Source of the DNA: Chryseobacterium sp. SN22
Lineage (GTDB): Bacteria > Bacteroidota > Bacteroidia > Flavobacteriales > Weeksellaceae
NCBI RefSeq assembly: GCF_008329705.1
Contig: NZ_VTSX01000003.1
Span: 124,001 to 188,000 of the forward strand
Length of the DNA: 64,000 nucleotides
Reading direction: 5' to 3'
Shown here: piece by piece, positions 24,735-33,816 of the stretch
Numbering within the stretch: the stretch's first letter is position 1
How the letters are laid out: the number at the start of each line of letters is the position of its first letter
Position numbers and translations under genes: made by a program
The notes under the pieces: model-generated
Seen by the model: the letters and a program-made list of their open reading frames with translations, nothing else
The model's database searches: none
Told to the model about the DNA's origin: nothing

Positions 24735-26600
24735 CTATTTTTTCATAAATGGATAGGCTTTTCCATCCAGATTCAAAAGATAGGAACCTGCCGGCAGAGA
24801 ATGAACCGGGATTGCTTTCTTATTTATGAAAGGATTCTTTTCGGAATAGATCAGCTTTCCTGAGAAATCCAGGATCTGTGCGGATTTTACATTTTCTGTT
24901 TTGCCGGTTACAAAAACATGATCACTCGCCGGATTCGGGTAAACTTTAAATTCGTTCTGCTGTACAGGATCAACCTCAGCTGCCGTTAGGGTTCCCAGGT
25001 TCTGGCAGTAATCGGTAGTGTAAGAATTCCATTCATTGATATTGAATGTTGTTGCCGGCTGGGTAACATTGGCTTTCCTGTACAAAGAAACGTTCCCTAA
25101 AGCGGAAGAGTTATTCGTGCCTGGAATACCAATGGCATCCACCGAAGAAGATTTGTATCTTAATTCTACATATTGGCTTCCTGAAAATGTCATCTGCGGG
25201 GCCGCCGTTACAAATCTTGCCTGGCCTGTCGTATAGCAGGAAAAACTGGCATTGGGGTTCAGCACCACTGCTGATTCATTGTCCTGCAATATCCCTTCCA
25301 GCTCATAAGGAGCAGGGTAATAATAGTTACTGCTGCCCGGCAGTTGGATGGATAATTTATAATCGTTTAAATTTACAGCATGGCCGGTTTTATTGGTAAT
25401 TTCCAATCCTTTGTTATTCGATGTCCCTTCGAGATACTTTGTGATCATAATATCTTTGGCGTAGGTATCGGTAGCCAGGGTCGTTATAGAAACCGTATTG
25501 CTGTCAGGAGAAAGAAAGTACCCGTTATCGTAAGCTTTTACAGTAAAAGTATAAGCCGTAGAAGGCGTTAAATGATCTGCGGTAAATGTCGTATTTTTTG
25601 TTGACGCAATCAATGTTCCGTTCTGGTAAATTTTGTAGCCGATTACATCCATGCTGGTACTTGGAGGCCAGCTTAGGGTTGTAAAATAAGCACTATTCTG
25701 AATCGCTGACAGATTTGTCGGAGCCTGCGGCGCCACAGCATCAGCCGTCTGATTCCAGATCGCATTTACCCACGAAGGATTGTCGATGAAGGGGTTCCGG
25801 TTGTTTTGTATGGCATACACTGAATTATTGCGGTCGATCTCCCTCTGAGAAACCGGATCCTGCTGATGCCACTGCAGAAGCATCACAATATAAGCGGGAT
25901 CATAGGATCTTTCTTCGGTTCCATCCAGAGGATTGGAATCGGAAGCAGGATTAGTATCGTTGTTAAAATTGAAAGCACCTAACTTTCCTTCGTAACGTAC
26001 GGCAAAATACAATAAGCTTCTGGCGATGTCCCCTTTGAATTCGTTGATCGGTTCATACACCCTTCCGGTATAGGACACTCCGGGAATCGCACAATTCCCG
26101 ATTCTGGAGGAATTGGAGAACGTATGGTAAATGGTATTTCCTACAATTCCATAAGGATAGTTGCTCCTCCGCTGGTTGATGAAGGCATCCGTAGGAATCA
26201 CATAAAAAAGATCGGAATACATCGGGTAATTACTGTAAAACGTACTCTGCGGCATCATGTGCTCGCGGTTCCAGCCCAGTCCCTCTCCTGAAGCACTGCC
26301 GATCATCTGGGCGGAAGTATATTCATAGGCATCCGGACCCGATGGAATTTCAGAATAGATGTCAAGAAGATACGTGGTATTGGTTGCCGTATGGTCGTAA
26401 TACTTATCCAGGTCGGTCTGGTTATAGTAACTTTGAAGATCGCTGTAATTCCAGCTGATATTTTTTGCTGCAATAATATCGTGCAGCTTCGATTTCAGCG
26501 CATAGCCTGCAAGACCGGCCGTTCCGTTGTAATAGCCGGCCGGAGCCTGCGCTGCAATAGAGGATGAAATCAATATAACAGGAAGGAAAAGTTTTTTCAT
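24735..26600 (-). CDS. secreted endonuclease I family protein with FN3, lamin-tail-like and T9SS domains
   Basis: The protein has 621 residues and is secreted. A signal peptide (MKKLFLPVILISSSIAAQ) is followed by an endonuclease I/NucM domain (about 45-255) with the catalytic GWNREHMMPQS motif and a downstream Asn/Arg pair in INQRRSNYPYG. Next come a fibronectin III domain (about 275-365), a beta-rich lamin-tail-like domain (about 370-540), and a type IX sorting tail starting KVYPNPASDHVFV and ending FMKK. It should degrade extracellular DNA or RNA outside the cell. The gene is flanked by a strong terminator. Confidence 0.92.
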   Translation of the reverse strand: MKKLFLPVILISSSIAAQAPAGYYNGTAGLAGYALKSKLHDIIAAKNISWNYSDLQSYYNQTDLDKYYDHTATNTTYLLDIYSEIPSGPDAYEYTSAQMIGSASGEGLGWNREHMMPQSTFYSNYPMYSDLFYVIPTDAFINQRRSNYPYGIVGNTIYHTFSNSSRIGNCAIPGVSYTGRVYEPINEFKGDIARSLLYFAVRYEGKLGAFNFNNDTNPASDSNPLDGTEERSYDPAYIVMLLQWHQQDPVSQREIDRNNSVYAIQNNRNPFIDNPSWVNAIWNQTADAVAPQAPTNLSAIQNSAYFTTLSWPPSTSMDVIGYKIYQNGTLIASTKNTTFTADHLTPSTAYTFTVKAYDNGYFLSPDSNTVSITTLATDTYAKDIMITKYLEGTSNNKGLEITNKTGHAVNLNDYKLSIQLPGSSNYYYPAPYELEGILQDNESAVVLNPNASFSCYTTGQARFVTAAPQMTFSGSQYVELRYKSSSVDAIGIPGTNNSSALGNVSLYRKANVTQPATTFNINEWNSYTTDYCQNLGTLTAAEVDPVQQNEFKVYPNPASDHVFVTGKTENVKSAQILDFSGKLIYSEKNPFINKKAIPVHSLPAGSYLLNLDGKAYPFMKK

Positions 26601-26743
26601 ACTTAAAAAAAATTGGGAGGCTAAAATAGTAAATTAATCCGCTTAAATTTCGGAAAATTTTATTAAAAAATCATTAATTATGAGAATGTAAAAAATTGGA
26701 AATTAGTTTTTTGCGAATAAATTCCTATGGATGCAATAATTTT

Positions 26744-26774
26744 TTTGGGCGTTACCGCAATTTATTTATCTTTG
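26744..26774 (+). promoter_or_regulatory. promoter of the acyl-CoA dehydrogenase gene
   Basis: TTTG at 26744-26747, a 19-base spacer, and TATCTTTG at 26767-26774 give a full -33/-10 Bacteroidota promoter, 21 bases before the ATG. Confidence 0.75.
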
Positions 26775-26794
26775 GGAACTAACTTATTATCTAT

Positions 26795-27934
26795 ATGAAT
26801 ACGGAGACTATTGACAATATCAAAATGATAGCGGAAACGGCAAGGGAGTTTGCTGAAAAGAACATCAGACCAAACATTATGGAGTGGGACGAAAGCCAGA
26901 CGTTCCCTAAAGATCTGTTTCATGAGTTGGGAGAAATGGGATTCATGGGAATCGTAATTCCTGAAGAGTACGGCGGTTCCGGACTCGGGTATCACGAATA
27001 TGTAACAATCCTGGATGAGATCTCTCAGGTAGATCCTTCCATCGGACTTTCCGTAGCGGCACACAATTCACTTTGCACCAACCATATTTATGAATTTGCC
27101 AATGAAGAGCAGAGGCACCGATGGCTTCCGCAACTGGCTTCCGGTAAAGTAATAGGAGCCTGGGGACTAACGGAGCACAACACCGGCTCCGATTCCGGAG
27201 GAATGTCTACGACAGCTGTAAAAGACGGTGACGAATGGATCATCAACGGAGCTAAAAACTTTATTACCCATGCAATTTCCGGTGATATTGCCGTAGTAAT
27301 GACCAGAACAGGCGAAAAAGGAGCTAAAAATAACTCCACTGCATTTGTTCTTGAAAAAGGAATGCCGGGATTCAGCTCAGGTAAAAAAGAAAACAAACTG
27401 GGGATGAGGGCTTCCGAAACGGCAGAACTTATTTTCGATAATGTACGCGTACCGGATTCCCACCGTTTGGGCGAAGTGGGCGAAGGTTTCAAACAGGCCA
27501 TGAAAATCCTTGACGGCGGAAGAATTTCCATCGCGGCATTGAGTTTGGGAACGGCAAGAGGAGCTTATAAAGCAGCTTTAAAATATGCTAAAGAAAGACA
27601 TCAGTTCGGGAAATCCATTTCAGAATTCCAGGCGATCAACTTTATGCTGGCGGATATGGCAACGGAAATTGATGCTGCAGAACTGCTGATCCAGAGAGCT
27701 TCCACTATGAAAAACGCCAAACAGAAAATGACCAAGGAAGGAGCCATGGCCAAACTCTATGCTTCTGAAGCCTGCGTAAGAATTGCAAACAATGCGGTTC
27801 AGATTTTCGGCGGTTACGGATATACCAAGGACTTCCCTGCCGAAAAATTCTACAGGGATTCCAAGCTTTGCACAATTGGTGAAGGAACTTCTGAAATTCA
27901 GAGACTGGTAATCGGCAGAGACATTACCAAGTAA
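26795..27934 (+). CDS. acyl-CoA dehydrogenase
   Basis: A 379-residue FAD-dependent enzyme that introduces the alpha-beta double bond in acyl-CoA during beta-oxidation or branched-chain amino acid breakdown. Signatures: GAWGLTEHNTGSDSGG near residue 125 (FAD/substrate loop), the GGYGYTKDFPAEKFYRD segment, and the catalytic base Glu363 in TIGEGTSEIQ. Position of the base corresponds to short/medium-chain enzymes. Chain-length specificity cannot be read. It is monocistronic, bounded by its own promoter and a strong terminator. Confidence 0.95.
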   Translation: MNTETIDNIKMIAETAREFAEKNIRPNIMEWDESQTFPKDLFHELGEMGFMGIVIPEEYGGSGLGYHEYVTILDEISQVDPSIGLSVAAHNSLCTNHIYEFANEEQRHRWLPQLASGKVIGAWGLTEHNTGSDSGGMSTTAVKDGDEWIINGAKNFITHAISGDIAVVMTRTGEKGAKNNSTAFVLEKGMPGFSSGKKENKLGMRASETAELIFDNVRVPDSHRLGEVGEGFKQAMKILDGGRISIAALSLGTARGAYKAALKYAKERHQFGKSISEFQAINFMLADMATEIDAAELLIQRASTMKNAKQKMTKEGAMAKLYASEACVRIANNAVQIFGGYGYTKDFPAEKFYRDSKLCTIGEGTSEIQRLVIGRDITK

Positions 27935-27968
27935 TTACATAAAATAGAATTATATCAATTCATCCCAT

Positions 27969-28000
27969 AATAGCATATGCATCAGCATATGCTATTTCTT
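27969..28000 (+). terminator. terminator of the acyl-CoA dehydrogenase gene
   Basis: AATAGCATATGC and GCATATGCTATT form a perfect 12-base stem with loop ATCA, followed by T's. Confidence 0.9.
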
Positions 28001-28107
28001 TTTCCGGTAAATCGCCATTTGCTGATGTTTAATGTATTGCATAATTATTTAGACTGTTTATCAGAAATTTTCTTAAAAAATTTTATTTTTCATAATGTAT
28101 TTTTTAT

Positions 28108-28115
28108 TAGCTTTG
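28108..28115 (+). promoter_or_regulatory. -10 element (TAGCTTTG) of the metalloprotease gene
   Basis: Exact TAnnTTTG, 28 bases before ATG 28143. It lies inside a longer upstream open frame and so rules out the start at 28095. Confidence 0.65.
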
Positions 28116-28142
28116 ATATTCCACAATCAAATAAGAATATGT

Positions 28143-31073
28143 ATGAGAAAACAACTATTGTTGATTGGGATGCTGGCTTCCGGCATTTCATTCGCTCAGA
28201 CCGACCGCCTCTGGTCTGAAACTTCACAAAAAAATACCTTAGAAATTTTTCAAAACAAAGTAACGATCAATCATCCGAAATTATACAGCCTGGATATTAA
28301 CGGATTGAAAAATGTCCTTGCCAAAGCCCCGAAAAGACTGGCAACGGGTGAAAAATCGGAAATCCTGATTTCGTTCCCTAATGCAGAGGGAAAGATGGAA
28401 AGCTTCAAAGTAAGGGAGAATTCCAACTTCGACCCTCAGCTGGCCGCTAAATATCCGGACATCAAATCCTATGTAGGCGAAGGACTGGGAGATACCGGCA
28501 CAACGGTTTATTTCAGCGTTTCCCCGCTGGGATTGTCTTCCATGGAAATTTATGGTGATAAATCCGCAGTTTTCATCGAACCTTATTCCAAAGACTTGTC
28601 TACCTACGTGGTGTACAAGAAGTCTGATAAAAAAGACAACCTGAATGCATTTGAATGCACGGTAATCGACGTAGCCCAGAAAGGGGTAGCCGGTACAACG
28701 AATCTCACGGCGAGACCTAATGCCGATGATGCAAAACTCAGGACCTTCCGCCTGGCATTATCCTGTACAGGAGAATACACTACCTATTTCGGCGGCACAA
28801 AAGCCAATGCCCTGGCAGCCATGAACAATACCATGACCCGCGTCAACGGTGTTTTTGAAAAAGACTTTTCAGCCAGAATGGTACTGATCTCCAACAATGA
28901 TGCAGTGATTTATACCAATGCCTCAACGGATCCTTATTCCCCTTCTTCACAGATGAACAGCTGGAATTCCCAACTGCAGTCTACCCTGACTTCAGTGATT
29001 GGGGAAGCCAACTATGACATCGGACACCTGTTCGGCGCTTCGGGAGGCGGAGGAAATGCAGGCTGTATCGGCTGTGTATGCACCAACGGATCCAAAGGAA
29101 GCGGCTACACTTCTCCGGCAGACGGAATTCCGTCCGGAGACAACTTTGATATTGATTATGTCGCCCACGAGATGGGTCACCAGTTCGGCGGAAACCATAC
29201 TTTCTCCATGAGCAACGAAGGAACAGGAGCCAATATGGAACCCGGCTCAGGCTCAACGATTATGGGATATGCCGGAATCACCGCTCAGGACATACAGCCG
29301 CACTCGGATTCGTTCTTTCACGCAGTCAGCATTCAGCAGATTACCAATAATATCAAAACTAAAACCTGTCCTGTAAGCACAAACACAGGCAATTCAATTC
29401 CAACCGCCAATGCCGGCCTGGATTATACCATCCCGAAAGGCACGCCGTTTATGCTTACAGGATCAGGAACCGATGCCAACGGAGACTCTCTAACCTACAT
29501 CTGGGAACAGATGGACAATGCTTCGTCTTCCCAGACGGGAGCAAGCTCTGCAGCCAGTGCCACAAAGGCTTCAGGACCTGCATTCAGATCGTTCACACCA
29601 CAAATGACGCCGGTGAGATACTTTCCGAGAATGGCCTCCTTATTGGCCGGAGCAACAACAACAGCCGGTTCCGAAATTACCGTGGAAGCTTTATCCAGCG
29701 TAGCAAGAACCTATAACTTCAGGTTCACCGTTCGTGATAACAGGGCCGGCGGATCCGGTAATAATTCAGACGATGCGCTAATCACGGTGAACGGAACGGC
29801 CGGGCCTTTCAGCGTAAGCTCTCAAAATTCAGCAGTTACCTATACCGGCGGAAGCAGCCAAACCGTAACCTGGAATGTTGCCGGAACAACAGCCAACGGG
29901 ATAAATGCATCCAACGTGGATATCTTATGGTCTGCCGACAGCGGGAATACATGGACGACCCTGCTCGCGGGAACACCGAATGACGGCTCACAGGCCGTAA
30001 CGATTCCGAATACTTCCACTTCCACAGGACGGATTATGATAAAAGGTTCCAATCATATTTTCTTTGATATAAACAATGCCAACATCACAGTAAATGGAGG
30101 CTCTGCGAACGTAGATCAGGTAGCCCCTACCGCTCCTACGCTGGCTGCTTCAGGAACAACCTCCACAAGCACCAATCTTTCCTGGTCGGGAGCTACCGAT
30201 AATGTAGGCGTAACGGGATATGATCTTTACCAGGGAAGCTCAATGCTCGGCTCCACCTCTTCTACTTCGTATACCGTAACCGGATTAACGCCTTCCACCA
30301 CCTACAGCTTTAGCGTAAGGGCTAAAGATGCGGCAGGAAACGCTTCGTCTTCCAGCAATACGGTATCCGTAACCACTTCTGCGGGAAGTACTGTAAGTTA
30401 CTGTTCGGCGTCCGCAACGAATACGGCTGATGAAAGAATAGGAAACGTGAAGTTCGGAACGATCAACAATACCTCGACGGGAACGGCAGGATATGAAAAT
30501 TTCACTTCAGTTTCCACCAATGTTACCAAAGGATCTTCCTATACCATTTCCGTAACCCCTGTCTGGACATCCACCAGATACAATGAAGCCTACGCTGTAT
30601 ATATCGATTACAATGGGGACGGTGACTTCGCGGACAGCGGTGAACTGGTTTGGTCCAGATCCGCATCTACCACTTCTCCGGTAACGGGAACCCTGACCAT
30701 TCCGTCTACCGCTGTTGCAGGAAGCACGAGAATGCGGGTGATGATGCAGTATAATACTGTTCCTTCATCTTCATGCGGGTCTTACACCTACGGACAGGTG
30801 GAAGATTACACAGTGAATATCGTTTCTTCAGGAAGACGCGAACTGCCGGCTACCAAAGATTTGATTACGGATATCAAATTATATCCGAACCCGGCAAAAG
30901 ATATCCTGCATGTATCAGATACAACGAACGAAGAGTACAGAATCTTCGATATGGGTGGAAAACTAATCAATTCCGGAAAACTTGAAAGGGGCTCCGTGAA
31001 TGTAAGTGGACTGATTAAAGGGGCTTATATAATTCAAATCGGGGAAACCTCCGGGAGATTCATTAAAAACTAA
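28143..31073 (+). CDS. secreted reprolysin-like zinc metalloprotease with FN3, GEVED and T9SS domains
   Basis: The product has 976 residues. A signal peptide (MRKQLLLIGMLASGISFAQ) and a propeptide of about 180 residues precede a metzincin catalytic domain with zinc motif HEMGHQFGGNH (first His at residue 342) and the Met-turn STIMGYAGI. Further domains: a PKD/cadherin-like region (from about 420), a fibronectin III domain (about 660-746), a GEVED domain (about 752-895, with YTYGQVEDYTV), and the T9SS tail (LYPNPAKDILHV). It is a cell-surface or extracellular protease. A cysteine-rich CIGCVCTNGS segment just before the zinc motif resembles the snake-venom-type family. Confidence 0.93.
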   Translation: MRKQLLLIGMLASGISFAQTDRLWSETSQKNTLEIFQNKVTINHPKLYSLDINGLKNVLAKAPKRLATGEKSEILISFPNAEGKMESFKVRENSNFDPQLAAKYPDIKSYVGEGLGDTGTTVYFSVSPLGLSSMEIYGDKSAVFIEPYSKDLSTYVVYKKSDKKDNLNAFECTVIDVAQKGVAGTTNLTARPNADDAKLRTFRLALSCTGEYTTYFGGTKANALAAMNNTMTRVNGVFEKDFSARMVLISNNDAVIYTNASTDPYSPSSQMNSWNSQLQSTLTSVIGEANYDIGHLFGASGGGGNAGCIGCVCTNGSKGSGYTSPADGIPSGDNFDIDYVAHEMGHQFGGNHTFSMSNEGTGANMEPGSGSTIMGYAGITAQDIQPHSDSFFHAVSIQQITNNIKTKTCPVSTNTGNSIPTANAGLDYTIPKGTPFMLTGSGTDANGDSLTYIWEQMDNASSSQTGASSAASATKASGPAFRSFTPQMTPVRYFPRMASLLAGATTTAGSEITVEALSSVARTYNFRFTVRDNRAGGSGNNSDDALITVNGTAGPFSVSSQNSAVTYTGGSSQTVTWNVAGTTANGINASNVDILWSADSGNTWTTLLAGTPNDGSQAVTIPNTSTSTGRIMIKGSNHIFFDINNANITVNGGSANVDQVAPTAPTLAASGTTSTSTNLSWSGATDNVGVTGYDLYQGSSMLGSTSSTSYTVTGLTPSTTYSFSVRAKDAAGNASSSSNTVSVTTSAGSTVSYCSASATNTADERIGNVKFGTINNTSTGTAGYENFTSVSTNVTKGSSYTISVTPVWTSTRYNEAYAVYIDYNGDGDFADSGELVWSRSASTTSPVTGTLTIPSTAVAGSTRMRVMMQYNTVPSSSCGSYTYGQVEDYTVNIVSSGRRELPATKDLITDIKLYPNPAKDILHVSDTTNEEYRIFDMGGKLINSGKLERGSVNVSGLIKGAYIIQIGETSGRFIKN

Positions 31074-31098
31074 TTTCCAATCAATTTAATCTTATGAT

Positions 31099-31130
31099 AA
31101 AGGCAGCCTGAAAAGGGCGGCCTTTTTTTA
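31099..31130 (+). terminator. terminator of the metalloprotease gene
   Basis: AAAGGC ... GCCTTT imperfect stem followed by seven T's. Confidence 0.75.
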
Positions 31131-31580
31131 GTAATAGGTTATGATTAATAAGTGATAATCTGCAATTAAATTTAAATTTTGGATTTGGAAACCGCTGTCT
31201 TTTCTGTTTTTAACAGAAGCTCGATGTAAGAAACAGAAATATGATCGAAACAGAGATACATTTTGCCTGCTGATCCGGTGTAGTAACCACTACATCAGTT
31301 CGACTGTTCTTGCGGCACAACAGAGAAAAATGTATTAGAATGTTTACAATGGGACCTTCAATTGATAATTTAGAAACTTATCAATATGTTTTTTTCAAAA
31401 ATCTATTCCTTTAGATTTGTAAAAAAGAAATTGATACATGTATGAACAAGAGAAAAGTGTTTGAATAAGCTAAGATCTACCCAGAGAAAAACATATACTT
31501 CGATTAAAATTTATATCAAATTAAATTTTATGCTTTGGAAAAACCTCAGCGTTGATTCCCGATTTGTAAAATCGAATTTT
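31131..31580. other. intergenic region without a supported gene
   Basis: AT-rich 450 bases between the protease terminator and the next promoter. The only local structure noted is a small hairpin (TGTAGT-AACC-ACTACA) near 31280. No coding frame or RNA gene was recognised. Confidence 0.5.
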
Positions 31581-31588
31581 TATATTTG
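31581..31588 (+). promoter_or_regulatory. -10 element (TATATTTG) of the MazG-like gene
   Basis: Exact TAnnTTTG, 19 bases before the ATG; it would serve the four-gene run up to 33466. Confidence 0.65.
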
Positions 31589-31607
31589 CGTAAATTAAAA
31601 ATTATTC

Positions 31608-32075
31608 ATGGATAAAATTGACAGTCTGAACCAGGTAGCAGAATTCCACACCACTTTTAAAGCCCCTATTTTAGAGAGTCCGCAGATTCCTTTACCGGAA
31701 AGATGCGAGCTCAGGGTTGAACTTTTGCAGGAAGAACTGAACGAATTGAAACAGGCCATCGCCGATAACAATATCATTGAAATTGCGGACGCCCTGTGTG
31801 ACCTGCAGTATGTTCTGAGCGGTGCGGTTCTGGAATTCGGACTTGGCAGCAAATTTGTAGAACTGTTCAACGAAGTTCAGCGGTCCAATATGTCCAAAGC
31901 CTGCGACAACGAAGAACAGGCACAGGAAACCGTTGAGTTTTATAAGGCAAAGGATGTGGCATCTTTTTATGAAAAATCGGGTGAGAAGTTCAATGTATAC
32001 CGACAGGCCGATCATAAAGTCCTTAAAAACAAGTATTACTCTCCTGCCGATTTAAAAACCATTATTGAGAAATAA
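31608..32075 (+). CDS. MazG-like nucleoside triphosphate pyrophosphohydrolase
   Basis: A 155-residue all-alpha NTP pyrophosphatase. The helical core shows the metal-binding acidic pattern ELLQEELNELKQAI (about residues 38-51) and EIADALCDLQYVLSG (about 58-72), as in the MazG/PRA-pyrophosphohydrolase superfamily. It probably hydrolyses non-canonical or excess nucleotides to monophosphate and pyrophosphate. It is the first gene of a short same-strand run; five bases separate it from the thioredoxin-like gene. Confidence 0.85.
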   Translation: MDKIDSLNQVAEFHTTFKAPILESPQIPLPERCELRVELLQEELNELKQAIADNNIIEIADALCDLQYVLSGAVLEFGLGSKFVELFNEVQRSNMSKACDNEEQAQETVEFYKAKDVASFYEKSGEKFNVYRQADHKVLKNKYYSPADLKTIIEK

Positions 32076-32080
32076 AAAGC

Positions 32081-32647
32081 ATGAAAAAAATTATCACAAA
32101 CATATTTGCCGTTTCAGCATTGTTTCTTGCGGGTCAGCAGCTTGCAGCACAGAAAGTAGTGGTCGGCCGTGAAGTGGAAACGGCAAATGACGGCAAGATG
32201 CTGTTGGGAATGCAGCTCAAAAGCAAATTTACCGAAGCGCCTTATTCCGACTGGTATGTGAAAGAGCATGACGAATATACACTGGATCAGAAAGCTGTCA
32301 GCGAACTTAAAAAAGATAAGATCAATTCTTATAATCTGGTTGTATTCATTGGAACCTGGTGTGAAGATTCCCACCGGGATTTTCCGAGGCTGATGAGGAT
32401 TCTTGATGAAGTAAACTATCCGGAAGGCAAACTGAAAATCATTGCCGTTAACCGTAAAAAAGAATCCCCTAACGGCGAAGAAGGCCTTTATAACGTTCAG
32501 AAAGTTCCTACGATTATCGTACAGAGATATGGTAAAGAGATAGGAAGGATTATTGAAATGCCTACTACCGGATATATTGAAAGGGATCTGGTAGAAATCC
32601 TGAAGAAAGACGACGGCTCCGTGATCAAAGAAATTTTCAGCAAATAA
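32081..32647 (+). CDS. exported thioredoxin-family protein
   Basis: A 188-residue protein with an N-terminal signal (MKKIITNIFAVSALFLAGQQLAAQ). The thioredoxin fold has an atypical active site, GTWCEDSHRDFP, where the CxxC is CEDS, so only one cysteine remains at the redox site. VQKVPTIIV carries the conserved cis-proline. A single cysteine fits monothiol chemistry or a binding role rather than classical disulfide reduction. It lies between the MazG-like and DUF4230 genes, with gaps of 5 and 8 bases. Confidence 0.85.
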   Translation: MKKIITNIFAVSALFLAGQQLAAQKVVVGREVETANDGKMLLGMQLKSKFTEAPYSDWYVKEHDEYTLDQKAVSELKKDKINSYNLVVFIGTWCEDSHRDFPRLMRILDEVNYPEGKLKIIAVNRKKESPNGEEGLYNVQKVPTIIVQRYGKEIGRIIEMPTTGYIERDLVEILKKDDGSVIKEIFSK

Positions 32648-32655
32648 ATTAAGAT

Positions 32656-33261
32656 TTGAAAAATATTAAAATTTTAGTCCCGTTTCTGGCCGGAATAATC
32701 GTTATGGTTATTCTGTTTTTCAGTTTTAGATCCTGTTTAAGTCCCGCAAAGAAAACAGAGAAATCAGATTATTATATTCTCACCAACCAGATTGCCAAAA
32801 TGAACAAGATGGTGGTGATGGAACAGAATACGTCTTCTATACAGAAAACCAAAATGGGCTATGAATTTTTAGGCAAGGAAGTTTCCAGCAACAGCATCAT
32901 CACATTTACCAAAACCAATGCGCAGGTTTCTTACGATTTAAACAAAATGAAAATCGAAGTGGATTCAGTGAATAAAAAACTGATGATTACTGCACTGCCT
33001 GACGCCGACATCAGGATTACGCCAAGTGTGGAGATCCAGTCGGTAGACGATTCTTTTTTTAACAGGATTTCAGAGAAAGACATTAAAAATGTAACGCAAA
33101 AAGCCAAAGATACCGCCATCCGGTCGATCGATCAAAACCGGCTCAGAACCGAAGGACGTGAGCAATTAATGGAAAACCTGAATAATATTTTCGTTTTGGC
33201 AAAAGCTTTGAATTATAAAATTGAAGACCAGACCGGCAAACTCGGTATTTTGGGATTATAA
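32656..33261 (+). CDS. DUF4230 domain protein
   Basis: A 201-residue protein with one N-terminal membrane anchor (ILVPFLAGIIVMVILFFSF) and a soluble DUF4230 domain behind it. The start codon is TTG at 32656, eight bases after the previous stop; the transmembrane anchor begins right there, and the next ATG would cut into it. Conserved parts include TFTKTNAQVSYDLNKMK and the C-terminal REQLMENLNNIF helix. The function of the family is unknown; it is probably membrane-anchored facing the periplasm. Confidence 0.82.
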   Translation: MKNIKILVPFLAGIIVMVILFFSFRSCLSPAKKTEKSDYYILTNQIAKMNKMVVMEQNTSSIQKTKMGYEFLGKEVSSNSIITFTKTNAQVSYDLNKMKIEVDSVNKKLMITALPDADIRITPSVEIQSVDDSFFNRISEKDIKNVTQKAKDTAIRSIDQNRLRTEGREQLMENLNNIFVLAKALNYKIEDQTGKLGILGL

Positions 33262-33271
33262 AATATAAGCT

Positions 33272-33466
33272 ATGAACAACAAACACGACGACGACAAAAA
33301 AGGTCAGGAATCGGCCAACAAGGCGGAAACCAAAAAGCAGAACGAAGATTTTCAGAATATTCCCGCTTCTTCAGAAAAGACGAATCCGTCTGATGTAGAC
33401 AAGGAGGATGTCCAGAAGTCTTCGAAAAACAATGAGTCCGGCAAAACGGATAACACGGAAGAATAA
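33272..33466 (+). CDS. small hydrophilic protein, 64 aa
   Basis: The 64-residue product is made almost wholly of Lys, Asp, Glu, Asn, Ser and Thr, with no hydrophobic core, and is presumably disordered. It lies 10 bases after the DUF4230 gene and is followed directly by a strong terminator, which supports it as the last gene of the transcript. No family recognised. Confidence 0.65.
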   Translation: MNNKHDDDKKGQESANKAETKKQNEDFQNIPASSEKTNPSDVDKEDVQKSSKNNESGKTDNTEE

Positions 33467-33470
33467 ATTT

Positions 33471-33507
33471 AAAAAGGTTCTGTCTCAGATGAGGCAGAAC
33501 CTTTTTT
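33471..33507 (+). terminator. terminator of the MazG-thioredoxin-DUF4230 operon
   Basis: AAAAAGGTTCTG and CAGAACCTTTTT form a 12-base stem followed by a T-run. Confidence 0.9.
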
Positions 33508-33586
33508 CAGAAAAAAAATATACAAATAAAAATCAAACAACAATTTTTCAAATCACCATGGATTTGCATTTAAAGTACATATTTAA

Positions 33587-33706
33587 TTATCCTCCGGCCA
33601 TCAAAAATGTAAGTAGGAAGATTAAATGAATCAGGATTGTAAATGCTATTTTTAAGAAGAATTGATACAAATATCCTTTAATGTACTGCAGTAAAACTTC
33701 CGGCAT
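33587..33706 (-). CDS. possible small membrane protein, 39 aa
   Basis: A short frame from ATG 33706 to TAA 33587 encodes MPEVLLQYIKGYLYQFFLKI followed by a hydrophobic helix (AFTILIHLIFLLTFLMAGG). The layout of a short polar N-terminus and a single transmembrane segment is what a real small membrane protein looks like, and AGGA precedes the ATG directly. It lies in the gap after leuB. No homologue is known to me; it may be a chance frame. Confidence 0.4.
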   Translation of the reverse strand: MPEVLLQYIKGYLYQFFLKIAFTILIHLIFLLTFLMAGG

Positions 33707-33737
33707 TCCTACAAACCTGATTTATCATATTATATGT

Positions 33738-33811
33738 AAAACAGCAGTTCGCTCCGCAAGTGAATTTTTATGGACTATTGATTGTTATCGGCGAAGCGGA
33801 ATCTGCTGTTT
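33738..33811 (-). terminator. long imperfect hairpin after leuB
   Basis: AAACAGCAG (33739-33747) with its complement CTGCTGTTT (33803-33811), extended inward by a partly matched GC-rich stem. It starts 6 bases past the leuB stop. A U-run is weak, so the terminator role is probable rather than certain. Confidence 0.55.
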
Positions 33812-33816
33812 ATTAA

